A stretch of 41,468 nt of DNA from Sulfobacillus benefaciens (GTDB lineage: Bacteria; Bacillota; Sulfobacillia; Sulfobacillales; Sulfobacillaceae). Where the stretch lies: NCBI GenBank assembly GCA_003023695.1, contig PXYW01000024.1:1-41468 (forward strand). The letters are read 5' to 3'. Positions 1 through 9,347 of the stretch are shown one piece after another; the first letter of the stretch is position 1, and each line of letters opens with the position of its first letter. The notes beneath the pieces are model-generated. The model had not been told where the DNA came from and did not search any database. It was given only the letters and a program-made list of their open reading frames with translations. The position numbers and the translations under genes are program-made.

Positions 1-252
1 GCCGATGCCCCACGCACTCATGGGAGTGAACAGCAAGTGGCTCAAATGGTGAAGGTAGTACGGAAGATCGCTGATGATATAAACAGCTTTGTCTCCAAGG
101 GCGCCGCCTAGTAGCATACTCCAAAGCAATTCCGCGACTTTGTGGGTTGGGTCTAATTGAGATGCCATGATTAGACCAACCGCTAATGCCGCCAATAGTG
201 TTACCGTGCCAAGCGGTATCGGACCCAAGTAGGAAAATGCGGGCAGATACAT
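1..252 (-). CDS. Lgt-like polytopic membrane protein, partial (N-terminal 84 residues)
   Basis: Open frame from ATG at 252 to the window edge, too short to stand out by length. An AAGGGGGG ribosome binding site lies just upstream, and the start is 5 bases after the thioredoxin stop, so it is the third gene of the ccdA operon. The protein opens with hydrophobic residues (SYLGPIPLGTVTLL), followed by a loop and LLGGALGDKAVYII. That layout resembles the N-terminus of prolipoprotein diacylglyceryl transferase (Lgt), where GG-LG-R--Y is typical. Here Lys replaces the usual Arg of that motif, so it may be a divergent Lgt-family paralogue with another role in the thiol-redox operon rather than the housekeeping enzyme. 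The C-terminal part is outside the window. Family assignment is by eye only. Confidence 0.55.
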   Translation of the reverse strand, partial: MYLPAFSYLGPIPLGTVTLLAALAVGLIMASQLDPTHKVAELLWSMLLGGALGDKAVYIISDLPYYLHHLSHLLFTPMSAWGIG

Positions 253-257
253 ATGCG

Positions 258-779
258 TTACCCCCCTTGGCTTTGAGTTGCGATTGACAGGTCATGATCC
301 AGCAAAGCCGGTGTCATGGGGCCAATCACTTTGGCCACTACCACCCCGTGGCGATTGATAAACAACGTGGTGGGCAAGGTGCTTATCAAATACTGGTTGA
401 ACACCTGGCCCGTCGTGTCATAATAAGCACGGTGGATATCGACGCCGGATTCCGTAAGCAGAGGAGTCGCTGCAGCGGAGGTATCATTGGTCACCAGTGC
501 AATGGTGGCGCCGGGGAATTTCTGCGCAAAATCGGGCAACTCCATTCTGCAGGCGGGGCACCATGGTGCCCAGAAATTCAACAAACCCCCTCGTCCTTGA
601 AACAGGCGTGGCAGGGATTGCGTTTGACCGGTACTGGAGATAACCTGGGATGCGGGCAGGGATTGTCCTACGCTAGCGGTAAATTGATGGGACTGGGTTG
701 CCGGGCGAATCACAGCAACTAGCGCCAGCAAGACGGCCAACAGGGCCAGAACGTTTCGCCACCACAAGACGCGTGCCAT
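258..779 (-). CDS. TlpA/ResA-type membrane-anchored thiol-disulfide oxidoreductase
   Basis: A 173-residue thioredoxin-fold protein. Residues 8-25 form a signal anchor (NVLALLAVLLALVAVI), and the redox motif NFWAPWCPACRMELP carries Cys74 and Cys77. A cis-proline loop (STLPTTLFINRHG) follows near the C-terminus. Family members sit on the outer face of the membrane and reduce disulfides, for example in apocytochrome c or cell-envelope proteins, taking electrons from CcdA. The frame is open much further upstream, but the ATG at 779 is chosen because it overlaps the ccdA stop by one base (TAATG), which indicates translational coupling, and the family begins with the membrane anchor. The exact substrate cannot be told from sequence. 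Confidence 0.9.
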   Translation of the reverse strand: MARVLWWRNVLALLAVLLALVAVIRPATQSHQFTASVGQSLPASQVISSTGQTQSLPRLFQGRGGLLNFWAPWCPACRMELPDFAQKFPGATIALVTNDTSAAATPLLTESGVDIHRAYYDTTGQVFNQYLISTLPTTLFINRHGVVVAKVIGPMTPALLDHDLSIATQSQGG

Positions 780-1492
780 TATAGCCTGTTCACCGCGGCT
801 GTAACCCAGTTGGGTATAAGGTCGAACCAGCCAGTGATGAGCATCACTCCGAGAATGACCAGGAACGCACCGGAAAGTTTTTCGATCCATGGCAAATACT
901 GACCTAGGCGTCGGGTCCACTGGGCTGCTTGACCCAAAAACACTGCGAGCGCAAAGAAGGGTATGGCTAGTCCCACGGCATAGCTGGCCAATAGCAGGGC
1001 GCCCGCGATAACGGTGTTGGAACGAGCTGCCAAGATCAAGATGCTGGCTAAAATGGGGCCAACGCAAGGCGTCCACCCGGCCGCAAACACAACCCCCAAC
1101 AAGATCGACGACCAGCGTCTTCGGTTGGGTTTGAGGCCGATATGGGCATCGCGTTTGAAGAGTCCGATTTCGATGACGCCGCTGATTTCCAAGCCAAAGA
1201 CGATAATTACCAGACCCCCCAATTCGGCGATCAGACGACGGTGTTGGGCGACAAATTGGCCAAGCGCACTAGCGCCTAAGCCTGCGGCAATGAGAATCAG
1301 CGAAAATCCCAAAATAAACAGCAAAGAATTTTGAATAACACGGGAGCGAATTTTATGATCCGCAATCGAATCGGGGGTAAGTGCAGTGCCTGCCATAGAT
1401 GTGAGATAAGATGGAATTAAGGGCAGTACACAAGGGGACAAGACAGAGGCAAGGCCAGCAACAAAAGCCACGCCAATCGATACTAAGGACAT
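779..1492 (-). CDS. ccdA: CcdA-type cytochrome c biogenesis / thiol-electron transporter
   Basis: A 237-residue polytopic protein with about six hydrophobic segments. The two family cysteines are visible in SVLSPCVLPLIPSYL near residue 21 and in AAGWTPCVGPILAS in the second half. CcdA carries electrons from cytoplasmic thioredoxin across the membrane to extracytoplasmic thiol proteins such as the one encoded directly downstream. The ATG at 1492 is preceded by AGGGGG about 8 bases away. The gene is the first of a minus-strand operon with the TlpA-like and Lgt-like genes and lies under a near-perfect extended -10 promoter. Confidence 0.93.
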   Translation of the reverse strand: MSLVSIGVAFVAGLASVLSPCVLPLIPSYLTSMAGTALTPDSIADHKIRSRVIQNSLLFILGFSLILIAAGLGASALGQFVAQHRRLIAELGGLVIIVFGLEISGVIEIGLFKRDAHIGLKPNRRRWSSILLGVVFAAGWTPCVGPILASILILAARSNTVIAGALLLASYAVGLAIPFFALAVFLGQAAQWTRRLGQYLPWIEKLSGAFLVILGVMLITGWFDLIPNWVTAAVNRL

Positions 1493-1527
1493 AGCTCTCT
1501 ACCCCCTGGTTCGGCAAACTACTGGTC

Positions 1528-1536
1528 ATTATAGCA
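1528..1536 (-). promoter_or_regulatory. Extended -10 promoter of the ccdA operon
   Basis: On the minus strand the sequence reads TGCTATAAT, a perfect TATAAT with the TGn extension, 36 bases upstream of the ccdA ATG. There is no convincing -35 box at 16-18 bases, as is common for extended -10 promoters. Transcription would start near 1521, leaving a leader of about 30 bases. Confidence 0.65.
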
Positions 1537-1631
1537 TGGCAGTGCAAAAATACGGGAATGCGTTTGCTAGGCAGGATTGTTAGAGTTATTGTCGAAATAT
1601 ATCTAAAGAGGGAAAAAAGTGAGGTGGGTTC

Positions 1632-2318
1632 GTGATCCGATTGGAGAAAGTCAGTAAACGCTATCCGAATGGCCACTATGGCTTAGTTGATGTGTCACTG
1701 ACAATCCGTCGAGGGGAATTTCTGTTTTTAGTGGGGCCATCGGGTGCTGGTAAGTCCTCGTTGATTCGTTTGCTGTACCGTGAAGAATCTGCCAGCCAAG
1801 GCGAAGTGTTTGTTGACCAATTTAAACTGTCAAGCCTGCGGCGCTCTCAAGTGGCCAGGCTTCGAAGACAGTTGGGGGTGGTGTTTCAAGATGTTAAACT
1901 CCTGCCGCAACGGACAGTTTATCAAAATGTAGCGTTTGCCATGGAGGCAGTAGGCGCGTCCACCCGGGATATCCACAAAAGAGTGCCGCAAGTGCTGGAA
2001 CTGGTGGGGTTAAGTCGCAGCCGAGATAACTACCCCCACCAATTATCCGGGGGCGAGCAGCAGCGGGTAGGTATTGCCCGGGCTTTGGTTAACAACCCGA
2101 TTTATATCATTGCTGATGAACCTACCGGAAACTTGGATCCAGAGACGGCCCGGGATATCATGAAACTATTTGTCGAAATTAATCGCCGCGGTGCCACGGT
2201 GATTATGGCGACCCATGCTAAAGACATTGTCAACCAGATGCAGCGCCGGGTGGTTGCAATTGAACAAGGCCGCATTGTGCGAGACGAGGTACGGGGTGTA
2301 TATGGCTATGAATCTTAA
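1632..2318 (+). CDS. ftsE: FtsE, cell-division ABC transporter ATPase
   Basis: A 228-residue ABC ATPase with Walker A GPSGAGKS at residues 35-42, Q-loop VVFQDVKLLPQRTVYQN, signature LSGGEQQRVGIARAL, Walker B IIADEPTGNLDP and the switch histidine in MATHA. VFQD(V/F)-LLP-RTV-(E/Q)N is typical of FtsE. It pairs with membrane partner FtsX to activate peptidoglycan hydrolases during division, or sporulation in spore-formers. The start is GTG at 1632, set by the GAGGTGGG ribosome binding site 4-10 bases upstream. The 3' end overlaps ftsX by 17 bases, so the two are translated together. Confidence 0.95.
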   Translation: MIRLEKVSKRYPNGHYGLVDVSLTIRRGEFLFLVGPSGAGKSSLIRLLYREESASQGEVFVDQFKLSSLRRSQVARLRRQLGVVFQDVKLLPQRTVYQNVAFAMEAVGASTRDIHKRVPQVLELVGLSRSRDNYPHQLSGGEQQRVGIARALVNNPIYIIADEPTGNLDPETARDIMKLFVEINRRGATVIMATHAKDIVNQMQRRVVAIEQGRIVRDEVRGVYGYES

Positions 2319-3195
2319 TGGTGTTGGCTATATTGTCAGGGAAACGGCGCGCAATTTAATACGCAATAGCTGGATGTCTCTAGCCTCGGTGTCCACGGTG
2401 GCTATTTCCATGTTTGTGTTGTCATTCTTTTTGGTACTGACCACAAATTTAAATCATGTCACTTCAGTTCTGCAAAGTCAGGTGGAAATGAAGGTATTTA
2501 TTAACCGACAGGTACCGCGGTCTCAGGAACTGGCATTGCTCAAAAAAGCACGTCACTGGCCCAATGTGCGCCGCATTGATTTCTTTACCAAACAGCAAGC
2601 GGCAGCAAGCCTTAAACAAGAATTCCCTGACCAGCGGGACTTGGTGACTTTGATTTCTAAATCCAATCCGTTATTTGACGGCTATGACGTGTATACCTAT
2701 AGGCCGCAGGCCATTCCGCAATTGGCGGCACGGTTTAAAAAGAAATCGATTGTCCACACGGTTGTCTATGAAGGCCAAGTGGTGTCTCGGTTGGATAAGT
2801 TGTCCAACATTCTTCGCTGGGTAGGCTGGATTGTGGAAGGGCTCTTGGGATTGGCCACCCTATTTATCATTGTCAATACAATTCGGCTCGCGGTGTTTGC
2901 CCGGCGCCGTGAAGTACAAGTCATGAAACTCGTGGGCGCGACCGATTGGTTTATCCGTTGGCCTTTCGTGCTGGAAGGGATGGTGCTGGGAATATTAGGC
3001 GCTCTTGTGGCCGATGTCGTGGTGGATGGGGGATATCGTTGGCTAACCGGGGTGGCGGCGGTAGCTCTGCCATTTTGGCCCCTGGCCTCACTACACAGTG
3101 TGATGTCAGAAGTTTTGATGTTTACCTTAATTGGAGGCGTCTTGGTAGGAGTGTTGGCGAGTTTGGTAGCCTTGCGACGCTTCTTGCGGGTGTAA
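2302..3195 (+). CDS. ftsX: FtsX, cell-division ABC transporter membrane subunit
   Basis: A 297-residue protein with the FtsX layout: cytoplasmic N-terminus, a first membrane helix (TVAISMFVLSFFLVLTTNL), an extracytoplasmic domain of about 130 residues with RRIDFFTKQQAAASLKQEF, and three C-terminal helices of the MacB/FtsX permease fold (around 185-210, 230-250 and 270-292). The ATG at 2302 overlaps ftsE. An alternative ATG lies at 2308; the reading frame is open further upstream but only inside ftsE. FtsX transmits ATP-driven changes from FtsE to an extracellular peptidoglycan hydrolase. The neighbouring S41 protease gene is a frequent companion of ftsEX in Gram-positive genomes. Confidence 0.94.
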   Translation: MAMNLNGVGYIVRETARNLIRNSWMSLASVSTVAISMFVLSFFLVLTTNLNHVTSVLQSQVEMKVFINRQVPRSQELALLKKARHWPNVRRIDFFTKQQAAASLKQEFPDQRDLVTLISKSNPLFDGYDVYTYRPQAIPQLAARFKKKSIVHTVVYEGQVVSRLDKLSNILRWVGWIVEGLLGLATLFIIVNTIRLAVFARRREVQVMKLVGATDWFIRWPFVLEGMVLGILGALVADVVVDGGYRWLTGVAAVALPFWPLASLHSVMSEVLMFTLIGGVLVGVLASLVALRRFLRV

Positions 3196-3237
3196 GTGCC
3201 TACTTAACGGCAGACGTCCAGTCCCATCCATGTGGCA

Positions 3238-3246
3238 TGATATAAT
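3238..3246 (+). promoter_or_regulatory. Extended -10 promoter upstream of the S41 protease gene
   Basis: TGATATAAT, a perfect -10 with the TG extension, lies in the 74-base gap between ftsX and the protease gene. No good -35 is seen. The predicted start near 3253 is only a few bases before the AAGGAGGGG ribosome binding site, so the leader would be very short. It would also drive the uvrB-uvrA-uvrC genes, which follow closely. Confidence 0.6.
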
Positions 3247-3269
3247 GGGTCAGTATAAGGAGGGGCCAC

Positions 3270-4460
3270 ATGCGGCGACCAGGACTGGCAATATGGGCGG
3301 CAGTGACCGTCTTGTTAATGGCGGGTTCCTCTCTAGGAACTTGGTGGGCAACACAAAACGGGATATTGGGCGGCATTGCTGTGCCTGCCAGCATGCGGCA
3401 AAATGAAGAGTTCACGCGCTTTGTCCAGGTTTATGACTCGATTCGTAGTGAGACTATCTGGCATAATACCCCCAAGCAGCTATTGGCGGGTGCAATTACT
3501 GGGATGGTTAATACCTTGCACGATCAGTTTTCCGACTATTTTTCCTCAGCACAGAATCAGTCGTTCCAGGAATTGCTCAACCCTACGTTTGTGGGCATTG
3601 GAGTGGAAGTATCTGCTTCTGCGCCCCAATTGGTGATTGAACAAGTCTTTCCCAAGTCCCCTGCCTCTCGAGCTGGGCTAGTGCCAGGAGACATTATTAC
3701 AGCAGTTAATGGCCAATTGGTTTCCCGGGTGGGCCCCGCCGCGGCAGTCAATATGATTCATGGCAAAGTGGGGACTCCGGTGCGTTTAACAGTGTCGGTT
3801 CGCGGCCAACAGAAGATTGTGGTGCTTAAGCGCGCTGTGATTGACGAACCGACGGTATACAGCTATATGATGCCGCATCATATCGCCTATATGAACATCG
3901 TGGAATTCGGCAATAATACCGGCGCTGAGGTGGTGGCTCAATTTCATCAGTTGGTGAAACAAGGCGCAAAAGGACTGTTGCTAGACCTTCGCGACAATCC
4001 GGGAGGGGAAGTCTCCCAAGCTTTAACTGCAGCCAATGTATTGGTACCGGCGGGACCAGTGGTATCCCTGCATTATAAAAATCCTTCGCAAGATCAGACG
4101 TTGGATTCCAGCGGGCCTGGCACTAAATTGCCAATTGTTGTCTTAGTCAATGGGGAAACGGCGTCAGCTGCTGAGATTCTTTCTGCCGCAATTGCAGAGC
4201 GACAAGGAGGTACTTTGGTTGGGACTCGGACCTATGGGAAAGGCATCGTGCAAGAGCTGATTCCCCTGGCCAATCATGCAGCACTGAAATTGACGGTTGC
4301 CAAATATTACACGCCCGATGGACAATATATTGAGCATAAAGGCTTAACTCCCAATGTCTACGATCCCGAGGCACCCAATGTGATTCCTTCTGATATTCCA
4401 GCAGAAGATCCCCAATTGGCCAAGGCTGTCGCTGTGTTGCTAAAGAAAATGGGACAATGA
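3270..4460 (+). CDS. S41 family C-terminal processing peptidase (CtpA/CtpB-like)
   Basis: A 396-residue secreted or membrane-tethered serine protease. A signal anchor spans residues 6-27, a PDZ domain about 105-185 (FVGIGVEVS, PASRAGLVPGDIITAVNG), and the S41 catalytic domain follows. The catalytic Ser299 is in NGETASAAEI and the general-base Lys324 in RTYGKGIVQE; LRDNPGGEV is also typical. CtpA-type enzymes trim C-termini of exported proteins, and CtpB is used in sporulation signalling in Bacillus. The start follows AAGGAGGGG at 3257-3265. uvrB starts 18 bases after the stop, so they are probably cotranscribed. The substrate is unknown. Confidence 0.92.
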   Translation: MRRPGLAIWAAVTVLLMAGSSLGTWWATQNGILGGIAVPASMRQNEEFTRFVQVYDSIRSETIWHNTPKQLLAGAITGMVNTLHDQFSDYFSSAQNQSFQELLNPTFVGIGVEVSASAPQLVIEQVFPKSPASRAGLVPGDIITAVNGQLVSRVGPAAAVNMIHGKVGTPVRLTVSVRGQQKIVVLKRAVIDEPTVYSYMMPHHIAYMNIVEFGNNTGAEVVAQFHQLVKQGAKGLLLDLRDNPGGEVSQALTAANVLVPAGPVVSLHYKNPSQDQTLDSSGPGTKLPIVVLVNGETASAAEILSAAIAERQGGTLVGTRTYGKGIVQELIPLANHAALKLTVAKYYTPDGQYIEHKGLTPNVYDPEAPNVIPSDIPAEDPQLAKAVAVLLKKMGQ

Positions 4461-4478
4461 ATTAAAGGAGGATCAAAC

Positions 4479-6488
4479 ATGGGCGTGTATCAGCTAGAGG
4501 CACCGTATGCCCCGGCAGGCGATCAACCGCAGGCGATTGCTGCGTTGTCCCGCGGGGTAGAACAGGGACTAAGGGAACAAGTGTTGCTGGGGGTGACCGG
4601 CTCGGGAAAGACTTTTACCATGGCGAACGTCATTCGCGATGTCAACCTTCCAACACTGGTGATTGCGCCTAACAAAACGCTTGCGGCACAGTTGGCAGGC
4701 GAACTCAAAGTGTTTTTTCCTCATAACGCGGTGGAGTATTTTGTCAGCTATTACGATTACTATCAACCAGAGGCTTATATTCCACAAACCGATCTCTACA
4801 TTGAAAAAGACGCACAAATTAATGACGAAATTGATAAACTGCGTCACTCGGCGACATCTTCGTTACTTGAGAGGCCCGATGTAATTATTGTCGCTAGTGT
4901 TTCATGCATATACGGTTTGGGCTCTCCCGAAGATTACCGTGACTTGGTGTTGTCTCTTCGCGTTGGCATGGAACGCGATCGGCAAGCAATTTTGCGAAAG
5001 CTTGTCGACATTCAATATGACCGCAATGACGCCAATTTTGTCCGGGGGAAGTTCCGAGTTCATGGGGATATTATCGAGGTATTTCCCGCAAACCAAAGTG
5101 AACAAGCGATTCGAATCGAACTTTTCGGCGACGAAATCGAACGTATTCGGGAGTTCGACGCTCTTACTGGAGAAATCCTCGGTGAACGCGAGCACGTAGC
5201 GATTTACCCTGCTTCCCATTATGTCATGGGCAAAGATCGCCGGGGGCCGGCGTTGCAAAGCATCCGTGCCGAATTGCAAGATCGCTTGAAGGCTTTGCGT
5301 GAACTGGGCAAGGATTTGGAAGCTCAACGTTTGCAGCAGCGCACGGAATATGACTTGGAAATGCTGGAAGAGGTAGGATTTTGCTCTGGGATTGAAAATT
5401 ATTCCCGCCATTTTACGGGTAAGAAACCCGGGGACCCTCCCTATACCTTGCTCGACTATTTTCCCGAGCGATTTTTAACCATTATTGACGAATCCCACGT
5501 GGCAGTACCGCAAATTCATGGCATGCATGCCGGAGATCGTTCGCGCAAGGAGAGTTTGGTGGACCACGGCTTTCGCTTGCCGTCGGCCTTTGACAACAGA
5601 CCATTGACATTTGATGAGTTTCACGCCCACCTGTCTCATGTTGTCTATGTTTCGGCGACTCCAGGACCCTATGAACGAACGGTTGCTCAGCAGGTGGTAG
5701 AGCAAATCGTGCGACCTACGGGACTGCTCGATCCGGAAATTACCGTGAAGCCGACGAAGGGGCAAATTGATGATTTGTTGGCCGAAATTCGGGCCCGCAC
5801 GCAAAAACATCAGCGGGTGCTGGTGACCACATTGACTAAACGAATGGCTGAGGATCTTACGGAATTTTTCCGAGAACATGGGGTCCGGGTGCGCTATCTA
5901 CATTCTGATATCGATACTTTGGAGCGCATGGCCATCATCCGGGACTTGCGATTAGGAGAGTTTGATGTATTAGTTGGCATTAACCTGTTGCGTGAAGGGT
6001 TAGACTTGCCCGAAGTGGGACTTGTGGCGATTTTGGATGCGGACAAAGAGGGATATTTACGGTCGACCACGTCCTTGGTGCAAACCATCGGACGAGCAGC
6101 ACGCAATTTGGAGGGCGCTGTGATTATGTATGCAGACAAGATCACGGATTCCATGCGTCAAGCCATGTCGGAGACGGACCGCCGACGTGAGATTCAGCGT
6201 CAATTTAATTTAGATCACCATATTACACCGCAGGGAGTCTCCAAAGCGGTTCGAGAAATAATCCAAGCGACTAAGGCTGCCCAGGAGAAGCCGGTGGAAA
6301 AACCGATCCGTGACATGACCGCTCGGGAACGCATCCACATGGCCAATCAATTGCGAAAAGAAATGAAAGAGGCCAGCCGTAACTGGGAATTTGAGCGGGC
6401 GGCCGTACTACGGGATTTGCTTATGGAATTGGAAAAAGAACGACCCATTAAGGCTGTGGCGGGAGGAGCCAAGAAGTCCCATGGCTAG
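4479..6488 (+). CDS. uvrB: UvrB, excinuclease ABC subunit B
   Basis: A 669-residue DNA-damage verification helicase of nucleotide excision repair. Walker A GVTGSGKT lies at residues 38-45, the DNA-separating beta-hairpin region [20 protein letters not shown] near 96-115, and the DEAD-like box IIDESH near 339. Helicase motifs V-VI appear in [19 protein letters not shown] and QTIGRAARN. The C-terminal UVR motif ([11 protein letters not shown]) binds UvrC. The ATG follows AAAGGAGG at 4464-4471. UvrB is handed to damage by UvrA and then recruits UvrC, and both genes follow here in order. Confidence 0.98.
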   Translation: MGVYQLEAPYAPAGDQPQAIAALSRGVEQGLREQVLLGVTGSGKTFTMANVIRDVNLPTLVIAPNKTLAAQLAGELKVFFPHNAVEYFVSYYDYYQPEAYIPQTDLYIEKDAQINDEIDKLRHSATSSLLERPDVIIVASVSCIYGLGSPEDYRDLVLSLRVGMERDRQAILRKLVDIQYDRNDANFVRGKFRVHGDIIEVFPANQSEQAIRIELFGDEIERIREFDALTGEILGEREHVAIYPASHYVMGKDRRGPALQSIRAELQDRLKALRELGKDLEAQRLQQRTEYDLEMLEEVGFCSGIENYSRHFTGKKPGDPPYTLLDYFPERFLTIIDESHVAVPQIHGMHAGDRSRKESLVDHGFRLPSAFDNRPLTFDEFHAHLSHVVYVSATPGPYERTVAQQVVEQIVRPTGLLDPEITVKPTKGQIDDLLAEIRARTQKHQRVLVTTLTKRMAEDLTEFFREHGVRVRYLHSDIDTLERMAIIRDLRLGEFDVLVGINLLREGLDLPEVGLVAILDADKEGYLRSTTSLVQTIGRAARNLEGAVIMYADKITDSMRQAMSETDRRREIQRQFNLDHHITPQGVSKAVREIIQATKAAQEKPVEKPIRDMTARERIHMANQLRKEMKEASRNWEFERAAVLRDLLMELEKERPIKAVAGGAKKSHG

Positions 6489-9324
6489 CCAATGGATTCG
6501 GGTGCGGGGTGCCCGGCAGCATAACTTAAAAAATATCGATGTGGATATTCCCCGCGATCAACTGGTGGTGATTACCGGCGTGTCAGGGTCGGGAAAATCT
6601 TCTCTGGCGTTTGACACGATTTACGCTGAAGGGCAGCGGCGATATGTGGAATCGCTTTCAAGCTATGCCAGGCAATTTCTCGGTCAGATGGATAAACCCG
6701 ACGTGGATGCTATCGAGGGGCTGTCACCGGCTATCTCTATTGATCAAAAGACCACGAGCCACAATCCCCGCAGCACGGTGGGAACCGTGACCGAGATTTA
6801 TGATTACCTGCGATTATTGTATGCGCGGGTGGGCCAACCGCATTGCCCCGTATGCGGCCGTGAGGTATCGCAACAAACCATCGATCAAATGGTGGACCAC
6901 ATCATGGCATTGCCTGAAGGAACGCGGCTGGAAGTGCGGGCTCCCTTGGTACGCGGACGGAAAGGAACCCATGATAAGGTGTTGGCCGATATTCGTCGGC
7001 AAGGCTATACCAGAGCCCGCATCGATGGCGCGACGGTGGAATTGGAATCACTCCCGGCGTTGAATAAAAATCAAAAACATACCATTGCTGTGATTGTGGA
7101 TCGCATTGTACTAAAACCAACGATTGGGTCACGCTTGGCTGAGTCATTGGAACACGCACTGGATTTGTCGGGCGATGTGGTAGAAGTAGGTCCTCCAGAC
7201 GGACCCGCCGAAGTGTTTGCTCGAGATTTGGCGTGTGCCCATTGTGGCATCTCATTAGAGGAACTATCCCCGCGGATGTTTAGCTTCAACGCCCCATACG
7301 GCGCGTGCCCGGCTTGTACTGGTCTTGGCTTCAAATTGGAAGTGGATCCCGATCTGGTAATCCCCGATCCCTCCCTGACCTTGCGGGAAGGTGCGGTCGC
7401 ACCGTTTACCCGTGGGAGCTCACGATTTTATCCGGATTTATTGGAAACAGTAGCGAAAATTGCTAACATACCGAGTGACCGTCCGTATCATATGCTTTCA
7501 GACGAGGCCAAGCATATTGTTCTATATGGTTATCCTGAACCTGTGCCGTTTTCCTTCGAAAGTCATTACGGCAGTCATCACCAGCAGTTTCGCTATCATG
7601 GTGCGATACCCATTTTGGAGCGCCGTTATCGGGAAGCCGGTTCGGAGTCAGCCAAAGCCGAAGTTGAAGAATATATGACATCGAAACCGTGTGCTGTATG
7701 TCACGGACAACGGCTTAAACCGGAAGTGTTAGCGGTAACGGTGGGTGACTTGTCGATTGCTGCCGTAACCGATCTTTCCATTGTAAAAGCCCGGCAATTT
7801 TTCGAATCTCTGTCTTTGAGCCCCCGACATCAAATTATCGGATCCCCTATTTTGAAAGAAGTGTTGGAACGGTTAAATTTCTTAATTGATGTGGGATTAG
7901 GATATCTAACGTTGTCACGGGCCGCTGGTTCTCTATCAGGTGGTGAAGCCCAGCGAATTCGCTTGGCCACCCAAATTGGGTCTTCCCTGATGGGCGTTTT
8001 GTACATTTTAGACGAGCCATCCATTGGTTTGCATCAACGGGACAATGACCGGCTGCTAAACACGTTAAAAAGACTAAGGGATTTGGGGAACACAGTATTA
8101 GTGGTAGAACACGACGAAGAAACCATGCTGGCAGCAGACTATCTCATAGACATTGGTCCGGGGCCCGGAACCTATGGAGGCCAAGTAGTAGCCCATGGTA
8201 CTCCTGAAGAAGTGATGGCGGTACCCAATAGCTTAACTGGGCAATATCTCTCTCGCCAGCGGGAGATGCCCTTGCCATCTAGCCGCCGCGTTCCCAATTC
8301 GCGGTGGATTACGATTTCCGGGGCACGGGAACACAATTTAAAAGGGATTACCGTACGGATTCCCCTCGGCATGATGGTGGCGGTGACCGGTGTCTCGGGG
8401 TCAGGGAAATCTACTCTAGTGAACGATATTTTACGGAAATCGCTGGAACTTCAACTAAATGGTGCGCGAAACCGTCGGGTGGGAAATCATGACTCCATTG
8501 GAGGTTTAGAGCATCTGGATAAAGTCATTGCGATTGACCAAAGTCCTATTGGCCGAACCCCTCGTTCGAATCCTGCAACTTACACCGGAGCGTTTGATCT
8601 GATTCGCGAGATATTTGCCGGAACCACGGAGGCCAGCATTCGGGGATACAAGGCTGGGCGATTTTCCTTTAATTTGCGGGGGGGACGCTGTGAGGCGTGT
8701 AAAGGTGACGGGATTCTCAAAATCGAAATGCATTTTTTACCGGATGTCTACGTACCGTGTGAGGTGTGCAAAGGACGGCGCTACAATCGGGAGACCATGG
8801 AAGTCCATTATCGAGGACAAACTATTGCTGATGTTTTAGAAATGACGGTAGATCAAGCAACGGAGTTCTTTCAGCATCATTCGCGGCTTAAACGGAAATT
8901 AGAGACATTGCGGGATGTGGGTCTCGGATATATCCATCTCGGGCAGCCTGCTACCACCTTGTCCGGGGGTGAAGCTCAGCGGGTGAAATTGGCCACCGAA
9001 CTATCGCGCAAATCCGAAGGCCGCACGCTATATATTTTGGATGAACCGACGACAGGGCTTCACCACGAAGATATTCGCCACTTGCTGGGTGTCTTGGAGC
9101 GTTTAGTGGCTCAAGGCGACACGGTGTTGGTCATCGAGCACAACTTGGATGTGATCCAAAACGCGGATTGGATTATCGATTTAGGCCCTGAAGGGGGGGA
9201 CGCTGGTGGCACTATCGTGGCGGAGGGATCCCCTGAGCAGGTAATGGACAATCCGGCATCCTATACCGGACGCTATCTAAAGCGTCATTTGGCGCGTTAT
9301 CAAGCCGTGGATACGGCGCGTTGA
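6481..9324 (+). CDS. uvrA: UvrA, excinuclease ABC subunit A
   Basis: A 947-residue tandem ABC ATPase that scans DNA for damage and loads UvrB. The first Walker A is GVSGSGKS (33-40) and the second GVSGSGKST about residue 635. The two signature sequences are [12 protein letters not shown] and [12 protein letters not shown]. Zinc-binding cysteines are seen as CPVCG, CAHCG, CPACTG, CAVCHG and, in the second half, CEACKGDG and [10 protein letters not shown]. The ATG at 6481 overlaps the last 8 bases of uvrB and is preceded by GGGAGGAG. The frame is open upstream within uvrB, but homologues begin at this point. Confidence 0.98.
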   Translation: MASQWIRVRGARQHNLKNIDVDIPRDQLVVITGVSGSGKSSLAFDTIYAEGQRRYVESLSSYARQFLGQMDKPDVDAIEGLSPAISIDQKTTSHNPRSTVGTVTEIYDYLRLLYARVGQPHCPVCGREVSQQTIDQMVDHIMALPEGTRLEVRAPLVRGRKGTHDKVLADIRRQGYTRARIDGATVELESLPALNKNQKHTIAVIVDRIVLKPTIGSRLAESLEHALDLSGDVVEVGPPDGPAEVFARDLACAHCGISLEELSPRMFSFNAPYGACPACTGLGFKLEVDPDLVIPDPSLTLREGAVAPFTRGSSRFYPDLLETVAKIANIPSDRPYHMLSDEAKHIVLYGYPEPVPFSFESHYGSHHQQFRYHGAIPILERRYREAGSESAKAEVEEYMTSKPCAVCHGQRLKPEVLAVTVGDLSIAAVTDLSIVKARQFFESLSLSPRHQIIGSPILKEVLERLNFLIDVGLGYLTLSRAAGSLSGGEAQRIRLATQIGSSLMGVLYILDEPSIGLHQRDNDRLLNTLKRLRDLGNTVLVVEHDEETMLAADYLIDIGPGPGTYGGQVVAHGTPEEVMAVPNSLTGQYLSRQREMPLPSSRRVPNSRWITISGAREHNLKGITVRIPLGMMVAVTGVSGSGKSTLVNDILRKSLELQLNGARNRRVGNHDSIGGLEHLDKVIAIDQSPIGRTPRSNPATYTGAFDLIREIFAGTTEASIRGYKAGRFSFNLRGGRCEACKGDGILKIEMHFLPDVYVPCEVCKGRRYNRETMEVHYRGQTIADVLEMTVDQATEFFQHHSRLKRKLETLRDVGLGYIHLGQPATTLSGGEAQRVKLATELSRKSEGRTLYILDEPTTGLHHEDIRHLLGVLERLVAQGDTVLVIEHNLDVIQNADWIIDLGPEGGDAGGTIVAEGSPEQVMDNPASYTGRYLKRHLARYQAVDTAR

Positions 9325-9347
9325 CTTGAGCCATAGGGAGGCCAAGC

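Noticed and set aside
780..1076. Long N-terminal extension of the thioredoxin frame (99 extra codons)
   Set aside because: It lies antisense-frame within ccdA, has no protein character, and the TAATG junction with a membrane anchor gives a clear start at 779.
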